A stretch of DNA of 64,000 bases from contig NZ_VOLO01000004.1 of the NCBI RefSeq assembly GCF_007954365.1, positions 124,001-188,000 of the forward strand. Reading direction: 5' to 3'. Under the pieces are notes generated by a model. It did no database searches, was not told the DNA's origin, and saw only the letters and a program-made list of their open reading frames with translations. Each line of letters begins with the position of its first letter. Position 1 is the stretch's first letter. Positions 54,948 through 63,188 of this stretch are shown here, piece after piece. Source of the stretch: Frigoribacterium sp. ACAM 257 (lineage in GTDB: Bacteria > Actinomycetota > Actinomycetes > Actinomycetales > Microbacteriaceae). The position numbers and the translations under genes are program-made.

Positions 54948-56077
54948 GCGGCGGCAGCACGACCGGCGGCACCGGCCGCACCGGTCGCGTCGGCGTCGGC
55001 GTCATCGGCGCGGGCGTCATCAGCGGCACCTACCTCGAGAACATGACGAGGTTCCCCGACCTCGAGGTCCTCTTCGTCGCCGACCTCATCGCCGAGCGCG
55101 CCCGCTCGCGGGCCGAGGAGTACGGCGTCCCCGGGCACGGCACCGTCGAGGAGCTGCTGGCGATCGACGAGATCGAGATCGTCGTCAACCTGACGATCCC
55201 CGCCGTGCACGCCGAGGTCGGCCGACAGATCGTCGCGGCCGGCAAGAGCGTGTGGAGCGAGAAGCCCCTGGCCCTCGACCACACGTCGGGCAGCGACCTG
55301 CTGGCCGCGGCCGACGCCGCCGGGGTCCGGGTCGCCTGCGCGCCCGACACCGTGCTCGGCGCCGGCATCCAGTCGGCGATGCGCGCGATCGCCCGTGGCG
55401 ACATCGGCGAGCCGCTGACCGCGACGACGCTGTTCCACGTGCCCGGGCCCGACGCGTGGCACCCGGACCCGGAGTTCCTCTTCGCGAAGGGCGCCGGCCC
55501 GCTGTTCGACATGGGCCCGTACTACGTGACGACGCTCGTGCACGCGTTCGGCGCCGCGAGCTCGGTCAGCGCCGTCTCGTCGACGTCGCGCACGACCCGC
55601 TCGATCGGCAGCGGCCCCCGCGCCGGCACGGAGTTCGCCGTCGAGGTGCCCACGCACCACGCGGCGCTCATCTCGTTCGAGGGCGGACAGTCGGCGCAGT
55701 CGACCTTCTCGTTCCAGAACGCGCTGCCCCGCATGGGCTTCGTCGAGATCAGCGGCACCGAGGGCACGATCGTGCTGCCCGACCCGAACACCTTCGAGGG
55801 CGACTCGACGATCTGGCGCTTCGGCCAGGACGAGCCCAGCACCCTCACGGCCGCAGGATCGACGTACGGCCGCGGCTCGGGCGTGCTCGACCTCGCCCGG
55901 GCACTGCGCGGCGGCGACGCCGAGCGTGCGAGCGGCGCAGTCGCGTCGCACGTCCTCGACGTGCTGCTCGCCGTCAGCGAGGCCGCGGAGTCGCGCTCCG
56001 TCGTCGAGGTCGCCTCGACGGTCGAGAAGCCGCAGCCGCTCGCCGAGGCCTGGGACCCGTCCGAGGCCACGCTCTAG
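54944..56077 (+). CDS. Gfo/Idh/MocA-family oxidoreductase
   Basis: 377 residues from a GTG at 54944 that overlaps the previous stop (GTGA). NAD-binding GVGVIGAGVISGTYLENM, VVNLTIPAVHAEV, the catalytic EKPLAL (Glu-Lys-Pro), and DMGPYYVTTL as the second conserved site. The family oxidises sugars or inositols, often to keto forms that the partner isomerase then uses. Substrate unknown. A strong hairpin after the stop ends the operon. The first ten residues are a Gly/Ser/Thr low-complexity head. Confidence 0.9.
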   Translation: MSGGSTTGGTGRTGRVGVGVIGAGVISGTYLENMTRFPDLEVLFVADLIAERARSRAEEYGVPGHGTVEELLAIDEIEIVVNLTIPAVHAEVGRQIVAAGKSVWSEKPLALDHTSGSDLLAAADAAGVRVACAPDTVLGAGIQSAMRAIARGDIGEPLTATTLFHVPGPDAWHPDPEFLFAKGAGPLFDMGPYYVTTLVHAFGAASSVSAVSSTSRTTRSIGSGPRAGTEFAVEVPTHHAALISFEGGQSAQSTFSFQNALPRMGFVEISGTEGTIVLPDPNTFEGDSTIWRFGQDEPSTLTAAGSTYGRGSGVLDLARALRGGDAERASGAVASHVLDVLLAVSEAAESRSVVEVASTVEKPQPLAEAWDPSEATL

Positions 56078-56107
56078 GTCGACCCCGCCGGGGCGACCCG
56101 GCCGCCT

Positions 56108-56150
56108 GCAGGAGGCGCGGTGCGAGCGAGGCTCGCACCGCGCCTCCTGC
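56108..56150. terminator. hairpin terminator between converging genes
   Basis: Perfect 19-bp stem (56108-56126 with 56132-56150), 5-nt loop, built around the common gcaggaggcgcgg motif. Lies between stops at 56077 and 56220. Confidence 0.8.
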
Positions 56151-56219
56151 GCGTCTGCCGTCGGGCAGGAATCCGATCAGCGCGCGACGGGCCCGAGGGA
56201 CTCCCGCCCGGCCCGAGCC

Positions 56220-57260
56220 TCAGCGCCGGTTCGCGACCAGCGCCGTCGCGTACGACGGGAACCACACGCCCGCCGCGGGCCCGCCGTTGCACGTGCCGTC
56301 GCTCGCGCCGGGCGTCTTGACCCAGAGCAGGGCGTCGAGCCGGCTCGTCCCGGTCGTCGCCACCCGGGGCGTCTGCCCGAGGCCTGCGCCGGGGGCGTTG
56401 CACCAGGTGCCCTTCCAGCCGCGGCCGTTGCGTGACACATCGATCACGTAGCGCGCCCCGCCCGTCGCGGCCGAGACCTTGTCGGCGTACGCCCTCTCCT
56501 GGTCGACCGTGTAGTAGTTCGCGACGTTCGTGTAGAAGCCGCGGGCCTTGTCGATCCCCGCCGCCTTGAGCCTGACGGCCATGTCGGCGGGCTTGACCCA
56601 GTTCGAGTTGCCCCCGTCGAGGTAGGCAGGCACACCGGCTCGCGAGAAGGCCGCGACGGCGCTCGCGATCGTGGCCGTGCGCGTGCCGGTCACCGCCGGG
56701 CACGAACTGAGGTGCCCCAACGAGTCCGGCTCGACCAGCACGACGGCGCGGTGCCCCGCGAGCGCGGTCGCGACCTTCTGGTTCCAGGAGAGGTACGCGG
56801 CGTCGCTCCTCGCGCCTCCTGCGGAGTACCCGCCGCAGTCGCGCCCGGGGATGTCGTACGTGACGAAGACCGGCGTGGTGCCCTTCTTCTCGGCGGCCGC
56901 GAGGGTCCGCCGGATCACCGTGACGAGCATCACGTCGTCGTACCAGGAGCCGAGCCAGACCGCGATCGGCTGGGCCGCGACGGTGCGGGCCGCGGCGGCG
57001 TCGACGGTGCGGCCCCGGGCGGCGAGCTGGGCGGCGGCGGTGGCCGCGGGACCGTACTGCTCGACGTGCAGCCCGCCCTTGTAGACGGTCGCGGCCGACG
57101 CGGTGCGGATCGTCGAGGAGGTGGTGGTCGCGGTCGTGCGCGGAGCCGCGGCCTCCGCGGTCGAGCCGGGGGACGAGGAGGCGGGCGGCGCGACGACGAG
57201 ACCGGCCGCGAGAGCGACGACGGCCCCGGCGACGACGCCTGCGCGGGCGAGGTCGATCAC
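56220..57260 (-). CDS. secreted GH6 family cellulase (endoglucanase/cellobiohydrolase)
   Basis: 346 residues from a GTG at 57260. Signal peptide residues 1-30 (GVVAGAVVALAAGLVVAPPASS). The GH6 hallmarks are present: FVTYDIPGRDCGGYSAGG (catalytic acid Asp in RDCG), VVLVEPDSLGHL (second Asp), YLDGGNSNWVKP, and NGRGWKGTWCNAPGAGLG. It cuts beta-1,4-glucan with inversion. No cellulose-binding module, and it stands alone rather than in a cellulolytic cluster. Some single-domain GH6 enzymes in plant-associated actinobacteria act on cell-wall glucan. Confidence 0.92.
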   Translation of the reverse strand: MIDLARAGVVAGAVVALAAGLVVAPPASSSPGSTAEAAAPRTTATTTSSTIRTASAATVYKGGLHVEQYGPAATAAAQLAARGRTVDAAAARTVAAQPIAVWLGSWYDDVMLVTVIRRTLAAAEKKGTTPVFVTYDIPGRDCGGYSAGGARSDAAYLSWNQKVATALAGHRAVVLVEPDSLGHLSSCPAVTGTRTATIASAVAAFSRAGVPAYLDGGNSNWVKPADMAVRLKAAGIDKARGFYTNVANYYTVDQERAYADKVSAATGGARYVIDVSRNGRGWKGTWCNAPGAGLGQTPRVATTGTSRLDALLWVKTPGASDGTCNGGPAAGVWFPSYATALVANRR

Positions 57261-57692
57261 GGGAGGGTCCTTCGAGGTGAGGAGGCGCGTGGTGGATGGA
57301 GTGCGTGGAGGGTGCTGACGAGGAGGTGCCGGTCGCGCCGGCCCGCTCGGCGAGCACCGCGACTGGCTCAGTGCACCACGACGGCGAGGCTGCCCCTACC
57401 CCCCGTCCGGAGGCTCTCGCCGCCCGTCTTCGGGGGTGAGGGTACGACGCGCGTCCCCTCTGCGCAGGACTGACGCGAGCTGTCCCGCGCGTCGGCTCCG
57501 CGCCTCCTCGATGCTCGCGGCACGCACGCTGCCTGCGCGCGGTCTGCGCGCTGGGTCACGGCGAAAACCCCGGAGTGGACCATGCACCCCGATACGACGG
57601 GGTGCATGGTCCACTTCGGGGTGCGGCGCGCGGCGGCGGCGGCGGCGGCAGCAGCGGCGGACGCCGAGCGCAGGTCAGGCGCGGGGCGCAGG
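57261..57692. repeat. 432-bp intergenic region with a long palindrome
   Basis: No gene is seen. The main feature is a near-perfect hairpin at 57568-57621: a 17-bp core (57575-57591 with 57598-57614, loop atacga) extended by cccc/gggg arms with one mismatch. A run of gcggcggcg triplets and a repeated caggtcaggcgcggggcg (57669-57705) follow it. Confidence 0.65.
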
Positions 57693-58418
57693 TCAGGCGC
57701 GGGGCGGGGCGGCAGCGGCCTCGACGGCGGCGACCGCGGCGGCGACTCCCCCGCCCCACGGGGCGCCGTGGCCGGGCAGCACCCACGTCGCCCCGGTGTC
57801 GACCAGCACCCGCAGCGACGCGACGGCACGCTCGGGCTCGTCGGTGAACGGCGCCGGCTGCGGCCCCTCGGCACCGGTGAGCACGTGGCGGGTCGTGAGC
57901 GCGTCCCCGACGAAGAGCGCGTCCGCGACCGGCACGTGCACGGCGACACTGCCCTCCGAGTGTCCGGGAACGCTGATCACCCGCGGCGAGCCGGGCAGGT
58001 CGAGCACGTCGCCGTCGTGCACCTCGACCACCTCGGTGAGCCAGGCCGAGCGCGCGCCGCCCTTGCGGACGAAGTACGTGAGGAACTGCAGCAGCGCGCC
58101 GAGCTTCATCTGCTGCTTGAGGCCGGCGGGCTTGCCGCCGCCCTTCGCGCGGGAGGCGTCGGCCGCGTGGACGTACACCGGCACCCCGTGCTCGCGGCGC
58201 AGCCACTCGGCGAAGCCCACGTGGTCGGAGTCGCCGTGCGTGAGCACGACCCCCGCGACGTCGGCCGGGCCGAGGCCGAGCGAGGCGAGCTCGGCGAGCA
58301 GCTCGCGGCGGTGGCCGGGCAGTCCGGCGTCGACGGCGGTGACGCCCTCGGGCGTGACGACGAGGTAGGAGGCGACGATGTCGTTGCCGAGGCGGTGGAC
58401 GTGCTCGCTGATCTTCAT
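57693..58418 (-). CDS. metallo-beta-lactamase-fold hydrolase
   Basis: 241 residues from the ATG at 58418. Metal motif VVLTHGDSDHVGF (HxxxDH; His, Asp, His), then VISVPGHSEGSVAVHVP (third His), LFVGDAL (bridging Asp), and VLPGHGAPWGGG (fourth His). The broad MBL family hydrolyses thioesters, lactones or lactams; no substrate can be given. Divergently transcribed from a TetR gene, which probably represses it. Confidence 0.9.
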   Translation of the reverse strand: MKISEHVHRLGNDIVASYLVVTPEGVTAVDAGLPGHRRELLAELASLGLGPADVAGVVLTHGDSDHVGFAEWLRREHGVPVYVHAADASRAKGGGKPAGLKQQMKLGALLQFLTYFVRKGGARSAWLTEVVEVHDGDVLDLPGSPRVISVPGHSEGSVAVHVPVADALFVGDALTTRHVLTGAEGPQPAPFTDEPERAVASLRVLVDTGATWVLPGHGAPWGGGVAAAVAAVEAAAAPPRA

Positions 58419-58419
58419 G

Positions 58420-58450
58420 ATGGCTACGATACATAGCTATCATGGCTACG
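58420..58450. promoter_or_regulatory. likely TetR operator region between divergent genes
   Basis: A direct repeat ATGGCTACG at 58420-58428 and 58442-58450 (22 bp apart) with a GATA...TATC dyad between, overlapping the AT-rich spot that should carry the promoters of both genes. Confidence 0.5.
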
Positions 58451-58471
58451 GTCAATAGGTATGGTGGGCGG

Positions 58472-59011
58472 ATGCCGACTCCCGACCGCACCTCCTTGGA
58501 GGCCATCGTGACCGCCGCCCGCGACCTGCTCGAGACGGAGGGGCTGGCCGGCCTGACCATGCAGGCGGTGGCCCAGCGGGTCGGGGTGCGCGCCCCCTCC
58601 TTGTACAAGCGGGTGCAGGGTCGCGACCAGCTGGTGCAGCTGGTGGCCGAGGCGACCCTCGAGGAGGTGGGCGTGCGGCTCGAGGAGAGCGCCGACCTGC
58701 GCGACCTGGTCGACCGGTTCCGGGCGTTCGGGCACGAGAGGCCGGCGGCGTTCCAGCTGGTGATGACCCCGGGGCCGGGCGTCCCCACCGCTCGGCCGCA
58801 GTTCGGCGCGGCGACGAGCCGGCCGATCCTGCGTCACGCGGGGGCCCTCGCGGGCGAGGACCGAGCGCTGGAGGCGGCGCGCACGGTGACCGCCTGGGCC
58901 GCGGGATTCGTGAGCATGGAGCTCGCCGGCGGCTTCGGCCTCGGCGGCGACGTCGACGCCGCCTGGCGGTTCGGGGCGGAGCGGATCGTGGCGGCGGTGT
59001 CGACCGCCTGA
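58472..59011 (+). CDS. TetR-family transcriptional regulator
   Basis: 179 residues from the ATG at 58472; an ATG at 58442 would add 10 residues but lies inside the presumed operator and has no ribosome site. The helix-turn-helix reads LTMQAVAQRVGVRAPSLYKRVQG (residues 35-57). The ligand domain has the Tet_C-like ending. Probably represses the divergent MBL gene and itself; ligand unknown. Confidence 0.88.
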   Translation: MPTPDRTSLEAIVTAARDLLETEGLAGLTMQAVAQRVGVRAPSLYKRVQGRDQLVQLVAEATLEEVGVRLEESADLRDLVDRFRAFGHERPAAFQLVMTPGPGVPTARPQFGAATSRPILRHAGALAGEDRALEAARTVTAWAAGFVSMELAGGFGLGGDVDAAWRFGAERIVAAVSTA

Positions 59012-59023
59012 GTGGCGCTTGTC

Positions 59024-59404
59024 CTAGGGCGCCGGCGGGTAGTCGCGCCGCTCGGGGATGACGCCCCGGACTCCCCCACGGGGCGCAGGCACGTCGCCCG
59101 CCCAGCGCGGGATGACGTGCACGTGGAGGTGCATGACCGTCTGGCCGGCCGCCTCCCCGACGTTGACGCCGAGGGTGTAGCCGTCGGGCGCGAGCTCGTC
59201 GTCCAGCTGCAGCCGCACCTCCTCGACCAGGGCCGTGAGGGCCGCGTGCTCGTCGGGCGTCGCGTCGAACCACGTCGCGACCTCGCGTCGCGGCACGACC
59301 AGCGTGTGGCCGGGCGAGACGGGGTTCGCGTCGCGCACCGCGAAGGCCAGCTCGTTCGCGGCGACGTGCTGGTCGGCGGGGATGCGCGTGAACGGCGACG
59401 ACAT
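59024..59404 (-). CDS. HIT-family nucleotide-binding hydrolase
   Basis: 126 residues from the ATG at 59404 (AGGG upstream; a GTG two codons earlier is possible). SPGHTLVVPRREVATW and the catalytic histidine triad QTVMHLHVHVIPRW are typical. HIT proteins hydrolyse AMP esters or dinucleoside polyphosphates. Converges with the TetR gene, 12 nt apart. Confidence 0.92.
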   Translation of the reverse strand: MSSPFTRIPADQHVAANELAFAVRDANPVSPGHTLVVPRREVATWFDATPDEHAALTALVEEVRLQLDDELAPDGYTLGVNVGEAAGQTVMHLHVHVIPRWAGDVPAPRGGVRGVIPERRDYPPAP

Positions 59405-59558
59405 GTCCACACCCTAGGGCTGCGGACTTGTGCCGAGGGAGGTGCGCAGCCAAGATGAGCGCGACCTGCTCACGGCTGCCGTGAGCGTCGCCGCGACCGC
59501 GGCTGCGCCGAGGTCTGCGCGAGCAGCGACGGCGGGTCGACGACGAGAGGAACACACC

Positions 59559-60011
59559 ATGGCGTCAGGCGAGCAGGGCTTCAGCAAGGAGGAGCGCGCG
59601 GCCATGAAGGAGCGCGCGGCCGAGCTGCGCGCCGAGGCGAAGCGCCAGAAGTCGGCCGACAAGGCGGCGGCCGACCTGCAGGCGGTCCTCGACGCGCACG
59701 CCGCGATGACCGAGGAGGAGCGGGCCGTGGCCCAGGGACTGCACGCGCTGGTCCTCGAGCACGCCCCCGTGCTCGCCCCCAAGACCTGGTACGGCTTCCC
59801 CTCGTACGCCGACGCGGACGGCAAGATCGTCGTGTTCTTCCAGCCCGGCTCGAAGTTCGGGGGGCGTTACTCGACGATGGGCTTCCAGGACGCGGCCCAG
59901 CTCGATGACGGCGACATGTGGCCGACGTCCTACGCGCTCGCGAGCGTCGACGAGACGACGAGCCCGGCGATCGTCGCCCTGCTGAAGAAGGCGACCGGGC
60001 AGGCGGAGTAG
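59559..60011 (+). CDS. DUF1801-like protein
   Basis: 150 residues from the ATG at 59559 (GAGAGGAA upstream). A charged coiled-coil-like head (KEERAAMKERAAELRAEAKRQ) is followed by KTWYGFPSYADADGKIVVFFQPGSKFGGRYSTMGF, which resembles the DUF1801/iron-chaperone-like fold. Function unknown; iron binding is not evident. The head is rich in Ala, Glu and Lys and probably forms a helix. Confidence 0.7.
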   Translation: MASGEQGFSKEERAAMKERAAELRAEAKRQKSADKAAADLQAVLDAHAAMTEEERAVAQGLHALVLEHAPVLAPKTWYGFPSYADADGKIVVFFQPGSKFGGRYSTMGFQDAAQLDDGDMWPTSYALASVDETTSPAIVALLKKATGQAE

Positions 60012-60049
60012 CCGCGCCGGCGGAGTCCCGCGCGTGCGAGGCTGACCGC

Positions 60050-60472
60050 ATGGACCTCGTCGTGTCGCGTGCGCTCACCGTGCCCGCGGCCGAGCTCGTC
60101 TGGCGATTCTCGCGATCGTCGGGCCCGGGAGGCCAGCACGTCAACACGTCCGACAGCCGGGTGCAGCTGTCGTGGGACGTCTCGGCGTCGGCCGTCCTGA
60201 CGGACGACCAGCGCGACCTGCTGGTCGCCCGCCTCGGCGGCCGGCTCGTCGACGGCGTGCTGACGGTCGCGTCGTCCGAGCAGCGGTCGCAGCTGCGCAA
60301 CCGCGAGACGGCGCTCGCGAAGCTCGCCGACGTGGTCGCGGCCGGGCTGGCGCCCGAAGCGGCGCCTCGGCGTCCGACCCGGCGCACGCGCGGCTCGGAC
60401 CGACGCCGGCTCACCGCGAAGAACGAGCGCTCGGCCACGAAGCAGCAGCGCCGCCGCCCGACGGACGACTAG
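60050..60472 (+). CDS. arfB: peptidyl-tRNA hydrolase ArfB-like (release factor-like) protein
   Basis: 140 residues from the ATG at 60050. The catalytic SSGPGGQHVNTSDSRVQL with GGQ is at residues 24-30, and the tail is strongly basic (RRPTRRTRGSDRRRLTAKNERSATKQQRRR), as needed to enter the mRNA tunnel of stalled ribosomes. ArfB hydrolyses peptidyl-tRNA on ribosomes that lack a stop codon. Short form as expected. Confidence 0.9.
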   Translation: MDLVVSRALTVPAAELVWRFSRSSGPGGQHVNTSDSRVQLSWDVSASAVLTDDQRDLLVARLGGRLVDGVLTVASSEQRSQLRNRETALAKLADVVAAGLAPEAAPRRPTRRTRGSDRRRLTAKNERSATKQQRRRPTDD

Positions 60473-60505
60473 CGCGTCGCGACGCCGGTGGTGCAGGCCG
60501 CTGCG

Positions 60506-60568
60506 CTGGTCGGGCTGACGCGGCTGGTCGGGCTGGTCGGGCTGACGCGGCTGACGCGGCTGGTGCAG
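60506..60568. repeat. 9-bp minisatellite
   Basis: Seven 9-bp units alternating ctggtcggg and ctgacgcgg, just downstream of arfB and before tRNA-Ser. Confidence 0.8.
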
Positions 60569-60591
60569 TTGCCTGCTCGGGCCGTGGTGGC

Positions 60592-60675
60592 GGAGGGCGT
60601 GGGATTCGAACCCACGAGACATCTCTGCCCACTTGTTTTCAAGACAAGCTCCATCGGCCGCTCGGACAGCCCTCC
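60592..60675 (-). tRNA. tRNA-Ser (anticodon TGA)
   Basis: 84 nt with long variable arm. Acceptor stem GGAGGGC/GCCCTCC; anticodon stem CTTGT/ACAAG with loop CTTGAAA; T arm GTGGG TTCGAAT CCCAC. Confidence 0.95.
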
Positions 60676-60806
60676 CGGCACACCCGCCGGAGCCGGTGCG
60701 ACCGCGCCGAGTCTAGCCGAGGAGGCGCCCCGCCAGCCGGGCACAATCGTCGCGGCGCCTGCCCCGCACGGAGGGCGCCGCGGGGCTGGTGCGTCCGCAC
60801 CCGCCG

Positions 60807-60850
60807 AACCCGCGCGCACCCCTCTGCGCGAGCGAGGGTCCGCGCGGGTT
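60807..60850. terminator. hairpin downstream of the HAD-serS operon
   Basis: 10-bp arms aacccgcgcg/cgcgcgggtt (60807-60816 with 60841-60850), 24-nt loop with further pairing. On the minus strand it follows the HAD stop at 60946 by about 95 nt. Confidence 0.5.
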
Positions 60851-60945
60851 CCGAGGGTCTCGGCGGCAGCAGGCCGCCGCGGTGCGCGTGTACGAAACCC
60901 GGTGCGCTGCGCCGCGCGGCAGCGCCGCTACGCGGCCGCGCCAGC

Positions 60946-61800
60946 TCAGAGCTGCGCGAGCGCCTCGGCGAGGCCGTCGTCGAGGTCGGTGCGGGTGCGC
61001 TCGTTGGCGACCTCGTGCACGTCGTCGGGAGCCTGCCCCATCGAGACGCCGCGACCCTCGGCAGCGGCCCACTGCAGCATGGCGATGTCGTTGCGGCCGT
61101 CGCCCACGGCGAGCACCCGCTCGAGCGGGATGCCGAGCTCGGCCCGGACCCGCTCGAGCGCCGTCGCCTTCGTGACGCCGTCGGGCGCGATGTCGAGCCA
61201 GGCCGTCCAGCCGACGTTGTAGTTCACCTTCTGCAGGCCCATCCGCTCGACCACGTCGAGGAAGTCGTCGGTGTCGTGCGAGGGCGACACCACGACGACA
61301 CGGGTGGCCGCGATCTCGAAGAGCTGCTCGAACTCGACCTTCTCGGCACCGCCCGTGTGCTCCACCTGCGGGAACGAGCCGCAGTAGCGCATGACGCCGT
61401 CGCGATCCTCGACGGCGTAGGCCGCCTCGTGCAGGCCCTCGCGGATGGTCGAGAGCACGTCGGTGGGGTCGAACTCCTCGACGTGGAACTGCGAGTACCC
61501 GGTCGGCGCCTTCTCGTCGCGCCCGAGAGTGATGGCCCCGTTCGCGCAGACCACGTACTCGGACACGAGGCCGAGGCGGTCCATCACGGGAAGGGTCATC
61601 GAGACGGAGCGCCCGGTCGCGATCATGACCGCGTGCCCCTCGGCAGCGAGACGGGTGATCTGCCCGGCCACCGCCTCCGTGATGGTGCCGCCCTCTTGCA
61701 TGATCGTGCCGTCGACGTCGAGCGCGACGAGCCAGCGCTCGTCGGCCGAGACGGCCGTCACGTCGGCCCCGGCGTCCGTCGCCACGTCGCCACCGCTCAC
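60946..61800 (-). CDS. Cof-type HAD-superfamily phosphatase
   Basis: 284 residues from a GTG at 61800 that overlaps the serS stop (GTGA). Motif [12 protein letters not shown], motif II ATGRS, motif III Lys in KATALERV and motif [13 protein letters not shown], with the large C2 cap between (residues 90-200). Cof-type phosphatases hydrolyse sugar phosphates, FMN or pyridoxal phosphate. Coupled translation with serS. Confidence 0.9.
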   Translation of the reverse strand: MSGGDVATDAGADVTAVSADERWLVALDVDGTIMQEGGTITEAVAGQITRLAAEGHAVMIATGRSVSMTLPVMDRLGLVSEYVVCANGAITLGRDEKAPTGYSQFHVEEFDPTDVLSTIREGLHEAAYAVEDRDGVMRYCGSFPQVEHTGGAEKVEFEQLFEIAATRVVVVSPSHDTDDFLDVVERMGLQKVNYNVGWTAWLDIAPDGVTKATALERVRAELGIPLERVLAVGDGRNDIAMLQWAAAEGRGVSMGQAPDDVHEVANERTRTDLDDGLAEALAQL

Positions 61801-63062
61801 GCGACCGGCTCGATGACCTCGAGGCCGCCGAGCCACGGACGCAGCGCCTCGGGCACGACGACCGAGCCGTCGGCCTGCTGGTGCGTCTCGAGGATCGCCA
61901 CCAACCAGCGCGTGGTCGCCAGCGTGCCGTTCAGCGTCGCGACGGGCGCGGTCTTGCCGGTCTCGGTGCGGTAGCGGGTGTCGAGGCGACGAGCCTGGAA
62001 GGTGGTGCAGTTCGAGGTGCTGCTGAGCTCGCGGTAGGTGCCCTGCGTCGGCACCCACGCCTCGATGTCGAACTTGCGCGCCGCGCTCGAGCCGAGGTCG
62101 CCCGCGGCCACGTCGATCACGCGGTAGTTGAGGCCGAGCGCCTGCATCATCGACTCCTGCAGGGCGACGAGCGCGTCGTGCTCCTGCTCGGCCTGGTCGG
62201 GGTGCACGTAGCTGAACATCTCGAGCTTGTTGAACTGGTGCACGCGGAGGATGCCGCGGTTGTCCTTGCCGGCGGCGCCTGCCTCGCGGCGGTAGCAGGT
62301 CGACCAGCCGGCGTAGCGGATCGGACCGGCCGTGACGTCGAGGATCTCGTCGGAGTGGTACCCGGCGAGCGCCACCTCGCTCGTGCCGGTCAGGTAGAGG
62401 TCGTCGGCGGGCAGGTGGTAGACCTCGTCGGAGTGCGAGCCAAGGAACCCGGTGCCCGCCATGATCTCGGGCCGCACCAGGGTCGGCGTGATCAGCGGCG
62501 TGAAGTCGTTCGCGATCGCCTTGTCGAGCGCCATGTTCATCAGCGCGAGCTCGAGGCGGGCGCCGATGCCGCGGAGGAAGTAGAAGCGCGAGCCGGACAC
62601 CTTCGTGCCGCGCTTGATGTCGATGGCGCCGAGCTTCTCGCCGAGGTCGGCGTGGTCGAGGGGCTCGAAGTCGAAGGAGGGGCGGGTGCCGACCTCGCGG
62701 AGGGTCGCGAAGTTCTCCTCGCCGCCGGCGGGCACGCCGTCGACGACGACGTTGCCGAGCGACCGGACGGCCCTGTCGAAGGCGGTGTCGGCCTCGGTCG
62801 ACGCGGCCTGCGCCTCCTTGACCTTCGCGGCGAGCTGCTGGGCCTGCGCGACGAGACCGGCCTTCTCCTCTTTCGGGGCCTTGGCGACGGTCTTGCCGAA
62901 TGCGTTCTGCTCGGCCCGCAGCTCCTCGAACGAGGCGATGGCCGAGCGGCGGGCGGCGTCGGCGGCGACCGCGTCGTCGACCAGCGACTCGGACTCACCT
63001 CGGGCACGCTGGCTCGTCTTGATCACGTCGGGGGCATCGCGCAGCAGCTGGGGATCGATCAC
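61797..63062 (-). CDS. serS: seryl-tRNA synthetase
   Basis: 421 residues from a GTG at 63062. An N-terminal antiparallel coiled coil (residues 35-105, [20 protein letters not shown]) binds the long arm of tRNA-Ser. Class II motif 2 region [45 protein letters not shown] (motif for serine), and motif 3 [11 protein letters not shown] are present. Attaches serine to tRNA-Ser, two of which are in this window. Confidence 0.97.
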   Translation of the reverse strand: MIDPQLLRDAPDVIKTSQRARGESESLVDDAVAADAARRSAIASFEELRAEQNAFGKTVAKAPKEEKAGLVAQAQQLAAKVKEAQAASTEADTAFDRAVRSLGNVVVDGVPAGGEENFATLREVGTRPSFDFEPLDHADLGEKLGAIDIKRGTKVSGSRFYFLRGIGARLELALMNMALDKAIANDFTPLITPTLVRPEIMAGTGFLGSHSDEVYHLPADDLYLTGTSEVALAGYHSDEILDVTAGPIRYAGWSTCYRREAGAAGKDNRGILRVHQFNKLEMFSYVHPDQAEQEHDALVALQESMMQALGLNYRVIDVAAGDLGSSAARKFDIEAWVPTQGTYRELSSTSNCTTFQARRLDTRYRTETGKTAPVATLNGTLATTRWLVAILETHQQADGSVVVPEALRPWLGGLEVIEPVA

Positions 63063-63188
63063 GGGTCCATCCTATGGAGACCCCCTGACGATCGGCGCCC
63101 TCCACCGGCAGCGGTGCGGGCCGCGCATCCTTCCACAGGCAGCCGAGGAGGCACGCACCGCGTCGTGCCCGCCCGTTACGGTGGGCGG

